Below, piece after piece: positions 35,003-47,300 of a DNA stretch of 64,000 nucleotides. A model generated the notes under the pieces. That model was given only the letters and a program-made list of their open reading frames with translations. It was not told where the DNA came from and ran no database searches. How positions within the stretch are numbered: the first letter of the stretch is position 1; each line of letters begins with the position of its first letter. Source of the stretch: Gracilaria vermiculophylla (taxonomy: Eukaryota > Rhodophyta > Florideophyceae > Gracilariales > Gracilariaceae); NCBI GenBank assembly GCA_019155205.2, contig JAHNZQ020003146.1, positions 1,773,263-1,837,262 of the forward strand. The letters run 5' to 3'. The translations under genes and the position numbers were made by a program.

Positions 35003-35518
35003 GCCAGTATACCAGTAGTGACCGCCATGTCACAAAAACCGTCCGCAGACACTGAAAGTTTGGATGACCCGGAAATACAACCAGACCTACTGCAACACGA
35101 GAACAGTCCCCAGCAGAAGCTAGAAACCCTTCCCAGTGGTTATGGAAATCATCATGGGTGACGAAAATATCCCCGATGCTATCTGCTACTGCGTATGGTG
35201 GTACGGGTATGATTTTACACAGGATATTTCCGAACTCCCACAGCATATCCCAAACAATTTACCCCTACGGTATTGGCGCTGTCGCTACCAACAGTAACTA
35301 GTGAAAGCATTTGGCTTCCCAGAGCAAAAGCTACTCTGAGAAGAGGGAAGGAGATATCGTTCGCATGCGGGACTGCAGAAAGGCCAGAAGGGAAGAAGAC
35401 TCCAAAAGAAGAAGAAAAAAAGTGGAAACCAAAGAAAAACAAGAAAAATGAAGTATCTAATAAGGAAAAAGAAAACGAATCGGCTTTACTCAGGAAGGCC
35501 CGAAAAGTGAGAGGCTAA
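35003..35518 (+). pseudogene. Gypsy relic K1: displaced chromodomain and C-terminal tail
   Basis: About 35130-35290 translates to a chromodomain: VMEIIMGDENIPDAICYCV, WWYGYDFTQDISELPQHIP and LRYWRCRY. This matches the VRWYGY...TWEP..HIP...RYW pattern of Ty3 chromoviruses, with the aromatic W-Y-G-Y retained. A Lys/Glu-rich tail follows in a shifted frame to 35518. There is no integrase upstream of it here; the matching integrase is at 17195-17660. This piece is therefore the 3' end of K1, separated from it by the ~17-kb Copia insertion. Confidence 0.75.
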
Positions 35519-35648
35519 TAAATTACGAAGGTACTAGCCTTGAGAGTAAGGGCTACCCCGATGGACATGGAGCCGTCGACCCACTGCTGGAAGGCTCTCA
35601 AATACCGCGATGTTGAGAAGTCAATTCACCAGAGGATGAAAGCGGAAT

Positions 35649-35718
35649 TCACGTGGATGCCACGAGGTTTTGCTAAGCGGAGGTCACGTGGATGCCACGA
35701 GGTTTTGCGAAGCGTATG
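35649..35718 (+). repeat. 35-bp tandem duplication
   Basis: Two adjacent 35-bp units (35649-35683 and 35684-35718), both beginning TCACGTGGATGCCACGAGG. They differ at three positions near the ends of the units. They lie downstream of the K1 chromodomain, with no assigned gene. Confidence 0.85.
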
Positions 35719-37439
35719 TGGCAGCCTGCTCGTGAAAAGAACCGAATGATATGAGTGCTGCGAGGTGTAGCACCAGGTAGAGTGGTTGTATATGCAAAAC
35801 AGAGACCGCTGGCAGCCGGAACACTGAATATAGGCACGGGATCCAAAATGACAGGATCATGTGCGGCGCGCAAACCACTATTCTGATCGTTCCTAAAGTG
35901 GCGCATGAGAAAATGCATATGTACCGTAACCATGTGAAGAGCCTGGCGCTGAAACGAGTCACCACCATCTGGACATCCTGTGTTCGTACCAGCTAACCTG
36001 GCCAGTTGAGTTAGACGACAAGCTATGGCGTTCATCGTGGAAAATGCGCTTACAGAACCACGACGGTAATAAACTGGATTCAATTATGATGGAAGCGGTG
36101 CAGAGCTTCGTGGATAGCCTATTGGTCTGATATTCTTCATGAGGACGGAGATGAAATCAACACTTTGGCTGCAACCGCCAGAGCAACGTAATGGCTTAAA
36201 AAGGAGACCAGATGGCTAGGGCTTTGGAAAAATGCTCGACTGGTGGAAAGAAGTGAACCGCGTTGTGGAGGTACATTCATATGTGACGTTTGAGCCACGG
36301 GAGCCGAAACCACTTCCGCCCGTAATTAAGTGACTCTTCAAGAAGGAGGCATCATTGGGACGTCAATTGAAAGGGTGACACCATCTTTGTTTTCACCCAA
36401 ATGGCCACTAAGTCAAAGGTCCGTTATTGGTGTAACATACTCATTGTTGTGGTGAGAAATGGTCTATTTCTGGCAAGGCGCCTACTCGTGAAAGTGTCCC
36501 ATGTCCAGTACAGCTTCAAATTCTGCGGCTGTACATTGTGTCTTCGTGACCATGTTGGATACGCCGAGGTCCTCGTGGATCATAGCGGCCGAAATGCCTT
36601 GGCATGCGGAATATGTAACTGAATAATGACAAACCGCAAACCGGAAAGAGTTCATCCAGGCACTTGATAGGTCAGCACATCCTCTCTCAGGCAAAATGAA
36701 AACCCAGTTGGGCGACCATGCTGGAAAACTGCATGATAGTGATCGACTGCATATGGCTGCCAATGGACTGTGCTTGCAAGTTTAATTGAGAAAGTAAGCA
36801 AAAACCGTAGGTGTAGTATCGTTCAAATACTGTAAACTTTCAAAGCTGTTTCACCAATCGAGACGTTGGACAAATATTGACTCACAAATGTATTTAAATT
36901 GGGAGAGGAAATCAACAGTGCTCCGTAATTCTATGTTTCGAAGATTTGCTCATTGGTCTTTCAATCGGTGTTCGTCACCTGTGACTCCGGTTTAGCACTC
37001 GCGGTCCGTAAACTAGTTGGTGTGATACGGACAGTTGAAATAAACTATCTGGGGTACAGCGCAGTAGATCCTGTTTGATGGCCTTATATGTTAGAGTGTC
37101 GGAACTAATTGAAGAAGGTGCTGTCGTTCGTGGGGACCCCTAATCCCCGACCACCACGATAGCCAGCAACACAAACAGGTCCTACTGACCCGCAAACGCC
37201 CTATCCGCAAGTACCATTGAGAGGCCGTAAATCGGGCAGTCATCTTGTGCTCAAAGCATTTCCCGTACGGTCGGTATCATTCTACGTACCAGTTAGTCCC
37301 TTTTTTTATGGAGCTACTCCAGAGCTTCATATACTCGTCTCACCCTTGTGTGCCTACTAGTTGGTTCAGCGTGCACCGCTCGCTGCAACCCACTACAGAA
37401 TGGGGTTGACACTCTAAGTTAAGATGTTCCCGACCTCTT
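35719..37439. other. Degenerate DNA without a recognised gene
   Basis: Only short frames (the longest are 35673-36083 and 36482-36763 on the minus strand), none with a recognised motif. By position it should contain the 3' LTR of K1 and the 5' LTR of K2, but neither border could be fixed by eye. Confidence 0.4.
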
Positions 37440-37695
37440 CTATATATGTATATCGATTACCATACCAACCATACAAATTGTCCATTTATATCTTATTTTT
37501 ATCGTTATATATTTCTTTTATCGATTCGTCACCACTTTTCTTTCCTTCTTCTTTTCTTCTACACTCCTGAAACTCTTTTTTTAAAGGCGTTTTTTTTTAC
37601 TAGATTTTCTCTTGGAGATATTTGCCATTTGGGCCAGTACTCCACGAGAGCAAGTTTTTTCTAGACAGAAGTTTTTAAGCGTTGACTTTGTTCTA
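37440..37695 (+). repeat. Dispersed repeat S, copy 1 (just upstream of K2 gag)
   Basis: Pyrimidine-rich DNA that aligns with 54185-54425. Shared pieces are CATTTATATCTTATTT, then CACC..TTT..TTCCTTCTTCT, GCGTTT-like T-runs, GGCCCA/GGGCC and the final TAGAATG. Since it precedes K2 gag it may be the K2 LTR or leader. Confidence 0.5.
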
Positions 37696-40600
37696 GAATG
37701 ACTACTTCATAGGACTCTCGATGGGGCGTGGACAAAAACATTTCTACTGATGCCTCTTTTTCCAATTTCGATTGCCGTAATGTCAGCGCCCGCCGTTTCT
37801 TTCTTTTCTTTGAGAATGTTCGAAGTATGGGCCGTATGGTGGCCGTTTGGTGGAAGTGGTGCACTCCAGTTGAGACACGGGTTCAATACAACAAGTCAAA
37901 GGCCAGATCTGAAGCGAAGAAGCTTTTTTAAACTCGTTCGACTGAGCCGAAACCATAAGGCGCAGTGGATTTGGGATAAGCATCACTTGTCAGTAAAAGC
38001 GGGCACTATGTTGAGGACGTTTTAACCGCTACGAAGTAGAAGAACAAGGGTTCGGCGTTACCAGAATAGATGTATCTGGCTAGCCTGATGGACATCCGGA
38101 AGTTTAAAAAAGCCAATGCCTTACAAAACAGTCGCTACTCTCAAGATGTTTTATTCAATACGTCCAGTATAACAGAAGAAGGCAGCGTCACGCAGAGTGT
38201 CAGGAATAAAATGAATGGCGTTAGACGGATCGTATCCGTGAAATTGTCTTCTCGTAATTTGGACACATCTCGGATGTCGCCGGAATCTCTGTGACTCACA
38301 GTCGTATCAATGAAGGGCTAAAGTACGAAAGCACTTGAAATGCTGCAACATGCATAGATTCTCAATCCCATGTCTGCAGCATTAGCAGAATATCGGTACT
38401 TTGGAACCGCTTTAGACGGATCAGAAAATAACAGTAGCTGATGATATTATGGAACTCCGTTGAGGCGCTTTCTTTGACAAATCGGTTAGATTCAATAATT
38501 TCCGGGTACCTTTAAACGTTCTTGTGATCTAAAATCCGTCATTAATATGGTAATTGGTTTTACATATTTGAAAACGCTCCAGGTCTATGGTTTTCTGGGC
38601 ATAAAGACGTTTCTGTGACCTATAAATAGAAACAGATTGTGCTGGGAGTCGTTCAGAACCGCTCAGAGCTTGACACCTATGCTCTACTTTTAGAGACTAT
38701 CAGTGAAGAATTTTCTTTGGAATGTGACGTTATTCCGTCAGTCTCAGACTCGGAGATCGACCAGAGAGAGGACCCAGAAAGCTACTAGGAACAATTGAAT
38801 TATCTTGCAAATATCACACTATTATTCACAATGGATGACGGTCGCCCAGGTCAGGATGAAAGCGTACAGGGGGAAAATAGTGTCCCAAATTCATCCCGTT
38901 TCCGAGTTTAGACTTCCTCAGGAATGCAGTGCTCGAAAATAGCAATAAAAAGTAGCCTGCAATCCAAGGAGTGTCTCACAATATGAAGCAACAGAAATAG
39001 CGGAAGGGAGCAAAGACGAAAATGTTTGTGAATATTTTTTTTATGAAAGACCTTATAATCACAACACCGATCAACGAAGAAGTTGTGATTCTGTCTACCT
39101 ATGAAGACATGTTGCAGGACGGTCGCAAAAACTTTAAAGCCAGCCTTCGGTATTGGCTCCATTTCCACTTCAATTTGGCTTGCCAGAGCCTCAAAATCTC
39201 TCAGTAAATCACTGTGATTATTTCATAAACGATAACGACGGTCGGACTCTGATCGCTCGAGATGATTCAGAGAATGACATGGATGCCCTTTTCCGCCATT
39301 TTGAGCTCAAGTGGAGGCAAAAGAGAAAATGGACCAGTGATTACTGAGATTCGGGGGTTCAACGTCGATGATGATAACAAAAGCACAGAAGCGCTGAAGT
39401 ACAGGTTTGACGCCTCTCTTGCAGCATCGGTCACGTATTTTAGGGAACAAAAAATAATTTCAGAGCCTTTCAATGCTTCTAAATCCCTTGACGGTGTGAA
39501 ATATGGCACGAATCAGTAAGAACTCATTGTCGGTGCCCCTCTTTTTAAAACCTCTTCTGTAAATCGACAAATACCATAGATATCGTAGCCTAGTCCTGTT
39601 ACAATTTGCTTCCTTCTTCAATGGAAATAAGGCATGCGTTTAGGATTGTGGAAGATAAGCCATTTAGATCAAGGATGCGCCGCCTTATGCCTGTGTATAA
39701 CCAACGTTTCAAGACTGCTGTACATTGCATAACTGCAGCAGTGATCATACGGCCAAATCAATCCCCATGGATATTCCCAGGTGTCCACTTTATAAGATCG
39801 CACAGGACAACAAGTTTATGTTTTGATAATCGTGTCTTAAATGAAGTTCAAAAGGCCAAGAGGTGGTCCCTGTCACATACGGACTCAATATTAGTAGACA
39901 TTGGCATATTAAAATTTTTTACGTCAGTCGAATTTTTCACTTAATACTGACAGATTCTAATGTTCTAAAAATGCAAGGAGATGGCCACACTTGTCAGTCA
40001 TTGAAATATGTTTCAGTTTGGTGTCATGCATTTCTGCTTTATGGAGGCCCCGGCTCCATTTGAGAGACTGAGAGATTCTGTTCTGTGACGAATTGAGTAC
40101 GTGAGGTTGTTCATTGATGATATCGTGATATTCTCCAAAAGTATAGAAGACCACATTGCTCAGGTGCTTCATGGGCTTCCGAAAATCTTTGAAAATTGCC
40201 TGAAGATTAAAACTTCAGTATGTTCTTTTGCTCAGAAAAAAGTAAAGCTCATCCGTCATGTGATTCTTGAGTATGGATTACCGGCGCATAAAGAAAAGAT
40301 TAAGGCAACCAAATAAGCTCCACTGACTCTCACTGTAATAAAGTTTTAAATCTTCGTCGTTTGCTTTGGCTATTACTGACAGTTAATCAAGAATTATGTT
40401 AAGACAACCATGGTCATCTATGCGGAGACGCCCGAAAAGAAGTGTTTTTCATTCACCTCCAAGAAGCACACGACTTCTGGAGAAGTAGTGGAGAGCAAGA
40501 ACGAAACCCCCGTGCTTAAGTTTTAGAGATTCTAGCATACCGTTTATAGACGAGACGGACGTCTTTTCCCTGAGCTTGAGGGTGGTGTAACCTATAAAGA

Positions 40601-40980
40601 GAAGAACAAAATGTATCGCATTGTAAATATCAACAAAAGAAGTATGAAAGTTGTGGAGAAGAACTATGCTGCATAGGAGACGAGAGCTCTTGTAATGGTG
40701 TTTGCCTTGGAGACGGTTCGCATTTACATGCTAAATCAACCCCCATTCCATATGATGACACATCATCTAGGCCATAAGGATGCATTCCAGTCATCTGTTT
40801 CAGTGCCTAAACGTGTTGGCAAAATATGAATTCAAGATGTTGTATCGCCCTGGTTGCAAAACTGCTGCAACCTTCTTGCTTTCAAGATATCGATGGGAGG
40901 AAGATTCATCTCATGTCCATCGCAGGGCCGTTGGAGTACAAATTGAAGAGTGAAAACCACTAGGATCCGTTCTGCAGAAG
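37696..40980 (+). pseudogene. Gypsy relic K2: gag end, protease, RT, RNase H
   Basis: A plus-strand relic with stops throughout. A zinc-knuckle ghost SLVSKSGHYVEDV (about 37985-38025) keeps the His while all three Cys are replaced. A protease ghost DVLFNTSSIT near 38150 has NTSS in place of DTGS. RT is clear: EDKPFRSRMRRLMPVYNQRF and IIRPNQSPWIFPGVHF at 39640-39790, KFFTSVEFFT near 39925, and a catalytic block FIDDIVIFSKSIEDH at about 40107-40155, followed by LKIKTSVCSFAQKKVKL. An RNase H trace (VVEKNYAA, ALVMVFALETVRIYML) lies at 40640-40750. No integrase was found before the Gypsy-A LTR at 41618, although 51.8-53.0 kb was also examined. Confidence 0.75.
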
Positions 40981-41617
40981 CAACAGAAAGTTAGCTTTCA
41001 ATGTTGCTTTGCTAGTATTTGGACTTAACGTTGGGCTCCACTTTCGAAATAAATGGAAATAAATTCTCCTAATGAGAGCATAAGTTGTTTTGTACGACTA
41101 AAATTGGCCTCAGGGTCGTTCCATAAGTAAAACGTCGACCCGGCATACTTCGCAACTCTAAATTCAAAATCGGACCTTGCGATCTCGCTACGACCACAGA
41201 TTTCATTCGGGGTAGTTTCCAGTGGCCCACAATGTTCTTTGATATATTGGCCCATGTAGAACGTTGCGAGGAGTGTCAGCATTTAGTCGGTCTCGAATTA
41301 TATCCAGCTAATCACAGGGCACCTCTCACGAATTTTTACATCCTTTTCGTCACCTTTGCTAGATCTCTCTCAAACAACCTTGCCGTAAATCAGGGTTTCT
41401 AGATTCCCATTCAAGAATTGGCTGGCCGCCCAATCGATAACAGTTCAGAAAAATACATGCATGGAATATTATCAAACTCTTTAAAGATCAGAGTTTTCAA
41501 ATAAAAGCACCTTCGACGCATGTTTTTTGCGAAGGTTTCAAGGCGCTCGAGTAGGAGACCATGTAGAACGGTTTGAGCGACTCTGGCTCCAAATGCAAGC
41601 CGGGTATTGCTTGTGCC
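40981..41617. other. No recognised gene between K2 and Gypsy-A element 3
   Basis: Open frames on the minus strand at 41025-41282 and 41411-41716 carry no motif I recognise. This may be the rest of K2 or another relic. Confidence 0.35.
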
Positions 41618-42173
41618 TGTAGTACGGTGGCTTCTGAGGCGTAATGATGGTGTGGCTTTATGGCGTGATAAGTCAAAGGAGGTCTCGTATTTTATTACGT
41701 AAGCCACGTGGTGCATACTTCGGCCTGCGTGCGCTACAGTATCCTTAAGAAACGGTAAAATATAAATTTATTTTAGTTACATTTTTGCAGATAATTCCTA
41801 CAGCGGTGAGACCTGCCGAGGCGGGCTCCCGGCTTAATACTTAATCTGCCGGTCAAGCTCCCACTCTAGGGGAAATGAAATCAAGCACCCTTGAGTTTTC
41901 CTCTACATTTCCAGTTGGAGACTCGCGTGGATCATCCTCAGGTTTCTAAGCCGCCGATCCCCAGGTCGCATCAAAACAACGACTGTAGGACAATTTTCCG
42001 CCCAGTGAACCTCCCCCTCAGCTTGGTGTTTGCGGATCCACTTTAAGAATTCCCCTGGCTTGTTACAGCGAATACCGGAGATTGCCTCTAGGAACACGCA
42101 CCTATGGAGTGAGCAAAAACTACTAACGGACATTATGATCTACTATCTCAAACGGAGAACTAACAGTAACACA
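41618..42173 (+). repeat. Gypsy-A LTR (element 3, 5' LTR)
   Basis: A 556-bp LTR, TGTAGTACGGTGGC...AACAGTAACACA, forward orientation. Confidence 0.92.
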
Positions 42174-42424
42174 AATGTTCTTCCGACTTAGACGGTCAGT
42201 GTTTTAGAGGATTTGCTAAAGTTGCAGCAGAACCGTGTTTCTAGTTTGCAACGATCGCAACCCAGCAGTGGAATTCTTCCATATTGTGATTCGGAAGTAG
42301 AAGAATATAACCCTCGAGCTACTCCTCTAAGGACCCCTCAGAACCCCCAATGGAAACCCCTCTTTAGGATCCTCAAGCAACCGACTCCGTGGGTGGGTGC
42401 AGCACGTACAGAGCCTCCCAGGAG

Positions 42425-44350
42425 ATGGCTGTCGGACTGGAGGACGCTGAAAGTTTCCTTAAGAATCCTGGCCCCTCTGTGCAGCGTTTCAGGAATCCCC
42501 TTAGGAGAATGCACGATCGGAGGCAAGCGGATTCCCTCACAAAAACTCTGAAAAACACCATTATGGAAAATGAAGAACCGCTCATGGCATCGCAGCTGCC
42601 ACCCCAAGAGCTGCAAGGACTGGAACAACCAGAGGCGAATCCCCGCCTACAGTCACTGGCCTCGCGCCTTACGGATTGGCTCTCACAAGAGCTAGTCAAA
42701 AGAATACCTGCAAGTGTTGTAGCTCACTTTGGAGCGCGTGGCCACGTCCATGTGGAGGATATCGCCACGGAGAGCGCTCACTGTGCTGTGGATGCTTTGC
42801 TGGATTTCGACCCCTTCGTAGAGGAGATCTCAGATTTTATCCGTGCGGAGAATCGTTCCCAATCCGCACAGCTGCTCCCCACAGCGGCGTTTCAAAGTTA
42901 CTCTTCCGTACAGGAGAGGTCCCCTCTGTCAAGGTCTAAGGTGACCCCGGGCAGAGAAGGACAGGATACTGCCACCTTCCACGCGAGAGGAGGAAAGGAT
43001 ACTGCCGTAGAGAAACGGGACAACCTTAGGAATCTTGCTATGCACCGTCTCGACCTGACACCCTACAGAGGAGGACAGCATACCGGTCACGAAGGATTCT
43101 ACCCAAGAAGAGAAGGACAGAATACTCCTCGGGTGGATCGGGATAGCGGAGGTATCGTCAGTAACCCAGACCACCTAAAGGAAAGACTCCGAAAGAAACG
43201 GAGGGAGAAAGGAAGCAAGCGAGACACCTATTTGGAGAGAAGCGCAGACTCCGAATCCGTAAACAGCTCCAGCTCGGAGGACAGTATACCTCCCAGGGAG
43301 AAAAGGAGAAGGGTCAGGAAGGTCGTCCATCTTAACGACCTCTTCGCCAAAGTGGTAGATTATGATACCTACAGCTTGAATGATTGCTTCACTCTTTACA
43401 AAGCGTCGATCGCTAAAGGAGTCACGAAGATCCAGAGGCGCGTGGAAATTAAAATGAAGAAGCAGTTCTTCTCAGGCGAAGACCCCATCTCGGTGTTGAA
43501 TTTTCTCACACGTTTCCGTTCAGCGTGTAATACCAATGGTGCCCATGAAGTTGCCGCTGTATGGTGTTTTTAGTTCTACCTCCTAGGCCAAACGCACTCG
43601 CTGGTGCATACACGCTTCACGGGGGAGAGCACCATTTAGGATGATCCTGAAACGGAGATCTTGACGACGTATCCGGAGGTGGTGCATTTCCTCTTGAAAA
43701 GATACGCCACGGACGAGGTGATAACCGATGCTGACGGTGAAGTTCCCTTCTATAGGCAGAAGACGGGAATGACCGAGATGGAGTTCCCACAGAAGCTGGG
43801 GATGAAGGCACTACGATGTGAGAACGTGTACTCCGAACGGCAGTTGAAGTCGTTGTTGACCGAGAGACTTCTTCCCTCGATCCACGCGAGGGTGCGTAAT
43901 CACCTAACAATGCACTCAAAGACCACCTATACGGAGCTACTGCGTTTCTCGAAATCTTATGGCGATACCCACGGTGGCTCTCGTCACAGCCCCACTCCAC
44001 TTTCAGACAAAAAACCGGCGGCCTCAAGGACCCATCGCGCATACGCCCTGAAGTTGGACTCCAGCACCTCAAAGGAGGTCGCTGAGCTCACACTCGTGGG
44101 AGAGCAAGAGACCCTTGCCCTCACACACGCCTCATCTCAGGGAGCACCGTCTAGGGCGAGGACATTCTCTTCCCCCACTTCGTACGCATCGGCAGGATCA
44201 TTCGGGAGTGTCCGATTTGCAAACTCTCGAGGCTACCCAATGCATTGCAGGATTTGCTTGTCTCGAGAGCCAGTACAATGCACGACTCTTACCCCGGCCA
44301 TGAGTGCCACCATGCTGCAGGAACGGGAGAAGAACTTCCAGGACCTATAG
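42425..44350 (+). pseudogene. Gypsy-A gag, element 3 copy
   Basis: The best preserved gag. ATG 42425 aligns with the element 2 start. It is open to a TAG at 43571-43573 (about 382 codons), then continues, with a further stop near 43637, in the frame 43661-44350. N-terminus: MAVGLEDAESFLKNPG and RFRNPLRRMHDRRQAD. The middle linker repeats R-G/E-G-Q-D/H/N-T four times between about 42950 and 43130, followed by a Lys/Arg- and Ser-rich segment (SSSSEDSIPPREKRRR). The capsid domain is VHLNDLFAKVVDYDTYSLND, EDPISVLNFLTRFRSACNTN and ALRCENVYSERQLKSLL. It ends at TAG 44348-44350; the protease downstream is in the same frame, suggesting a gag-pol fusion. Gag would form particles packaging element RNA. 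Confidence 0.85.
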
Positions 44351-47300
44351 GACCCACCAACGGAGAGCAGAAGTTATCGAACCGCGCATCGCGACATCCG
44401 CTCCCCTCAAGGAAACTAAGGTTACCGCACTTCACTGGTAGGGCAGCCTGTTCCACTGTCACTTGCGTTGTCAGCGCAGGTGCCGGTCTCCAAACCTGTT
44501 GCACCTCAAAGGAGCATGTCGCATCTCGATGCCCAACCGCAGCGGCTGTCCTCCACTGAACCTCAGCCCTTCTTCAACCAGGGATTCCATCAGAACCACG
44601 CGTAGAAGCTCCGCGTGGCTCCTTACCATCGAGCCTCAGCTCCACGGAGGTCGCCTTTAAGACAGAGGGAAAAGCCGTCTTCCGTCAACGCAGATTCGGC
44701 GGGCCTCCCAATCCCGTTGGACCCATTCAATAGCTTTAAAGGTTCTGTTTGCACACTCCGCCAAGAAAATTGCAAGATATTCGCCTCTATAGGATGATCC
44801 CCTCTCGCCTCTATCCAGGTGCGTGCTATTCTCGATATCGGAGCTGGCCCCAATCTGATGCACGCCGACGTGCTCCCGGGGTCTGCTCTCGGCTTTTTGA
44901 GGAATGGAAAGCTCCCTACGGTGCGAGATGCGTCGCGTCCAGCATTAAGCATCCTCAGAGCAATACCTCTGTACCTTCGGTTAGGCACCTTACTTGTGAA
45001 ATTGTGGTTCCTTGTGGCAACCAACTTGGCCACACAATTTATATCGGGCACTTATTTTGTGGATCGTTATGTACGTGCAATCTACCCACGCCTGCGGAAG
45101 ATGACATTTCACGACGCCGCCCATTTAGGTATCGTTTCCGCATCTCCAGGACAGGACGCCAAAGCGCGTCACGTGGGTACACTTCCAAAAGAGGCACAAT
45201 CGAATAAGCTCCAGGTAATTAAGAGAATCGAAATACCCGCGATGAGTCAGGCCCAAGTTTGGGTGCAGACCTGTGCATCTGGCCTTTGATTCCTACAGAG
45301 GAGTCCGCACCTGACGACGAAGCAGCACTCCATGACGTCGAACGGTGATATGGAAATAATACCGAACATTTCCTTCAGGTTCGTGCTCGCCAACCTGAAG
45401 GAGTCGCCGTTACGGCTCCGGAAAGGAACTGTTCTCGGCTGGCACAACCCACTCCTGCAGGACTGGCTCATCTTCCTCATGTGGAAGACCTCTTGGACTG
45501 CGATAAAATCGTCACCATGGAAGCTGAAGCGACTTCAACGGCTCCAGGTGGAGAGAATCCTGCCACCTGGGAGGAGAAGATCCAAATTGGCGAGGATTTC
45601 GAAGTGTATCACCATAGGATAGTGCAAAGGCAATAAGAATTTGATGACAAATGGCATGGGCGCCTCGGTCAGGTCAGCCTGGCCAAACACAGGATCCAAC
45701 TCACACTTAATGCAAAACCGGTATATCAACTCCCGAGGAGGGCCAGACCCCATTTGCGCGATTTCGAACGTGATGAGGTCCACTGGATGCCGTAGAAGAA
45801 CGTTATCAAGCCTTCCAATTCCAAAATGGGCGTCCCCGGTGGTTTTTGNNNNNNNNNNNNNNNNNNNNNNNNNNNNNNNNNNNNNNNNNNNNNNNNNNNN
45901 NNNNNNNNNNNNNNNNNNNNNNNNNNNNNNNNNNNNNNNNNNNNNNNNTACAGTTTTCCACAAAAACTCAGAGCGCCATCAAAGATGCTCACGCTCCCAC
46001 AAACCATACGGAGCTCCGCTCTTTCCTGGGGTTGTGAAATGTCTTCCGGATGTTTTTCCTGAAATTCTCCCGTATGGCGGCGCCGTTAACCCAGCTGCTG
46101 GAGAGGGAGAAGCCGACGCAGTTGGAAATCTTCACGGAAGAAAAGTTTAAAGCCTTTAACACCCTGAAGAGGAGACTATTAGAGCCACCGATCTTGGTAC
46201 TTCCAAAGCGGCACGATCAAATGGTGCTGGGCACTGACACCGGTAAATAGCACGTCGGATGTGCCTTCCTACAGGAACAACCTGAAGGTGGACTTCAACC
46301 CATCGGATACTGGAGTCGCAGCCTCACACCTACGGAACGGAACTATTTCACTTCGGAGCGCGGACGTCTCGCCATCTTGTGGGCGTATTTGCTTTTACGC
46401 CCGTACCTGGAAGGCGCGCCTTTAACCTTGAGGACGTACCACGCACCACGGACATGGAAATTGACTTTGACGGATGCTTCTGGTCGCCCGCAAAGGTGAA
46501 GATCACGCCCCCTGGAGTTCGAGTTTGACATCGTCCACCGCCCTGGTATTGAACACCAGGCAGCGGACGCGCTTTCGCGAATCTCCACCGAGGGCAGAGA
46601 CAAAACACCTTTGGAGGACAGCATCCCGAGTCTAATCATCCAAGCCGCTGACGGGAAAGAAGGATCCGATGGAGAATGCTTGGAATGCTGTGAACCTGAA
46701 GGAAATTACAGTGGGCTCCCTGAGGTAATGGCTCTTTTTGAGAAGGAGAAGGAAGTTCTCCCCATCACCGAAGCGAAGTTGCTGAAGGATCAGAGTACCG
46801 ATGCGTACTGCCTCCAAAGAGAGCCTCGCCGCTGTGGGCCGTCCAACTTCGTCATTCGATGTCGACTAGGACGGCGTACTTGTACGCCGCGCTGCCCTGG
46901 AGACAGCTCTCCAAAAGGTAGTCGCGATATGAGTACGGGCGGGAGTGCTGTATCTCGTGCTCTATACTCGCCTCGCCGGGGACCGCGGTGGATCACGGAT
47001 GTATTAAACCATGCGGAGGGAAACGTACTGGCCGAAAATGGCTAGTGACACTTTCCAAACGGTGGCGGATTGCTACTCCTGCGCCGCCAATATTTGAAAT
47101 ATACGGAAACAACGGACGTCGCTCATTTTGTTCCCACCTTCAGGACCTTTGAAGTTTGTGGCCATGCACATCTTGGACGCTCTCCCCAAGACGAAGCCAC
47201 TGTACCGATTTATCCTCTTGATCACTGATCGTTTCTCGATGAACAAGCGTGCCATCCCCCCCCGAAGCACCACTGCAGCAGTGATTGCCGACGCCTTTCT

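Noticed and set aside
18010..35007. GCTAT/GCCAG as a confirmed Copia target duplication
   Set aside because: Only three of five bases match; the LTR borders are firm but the duplication is not.
41025..41282. 85-codon minus ORF as an integrase fragment
   Set aside because: Some wording is suggestive, but no HHCC or DDE residues can be placed.
45535..46150. ORFs spanning the N gap
   Set aside because: They contain about 34 unknown residues and exist only because N codons are not stops.
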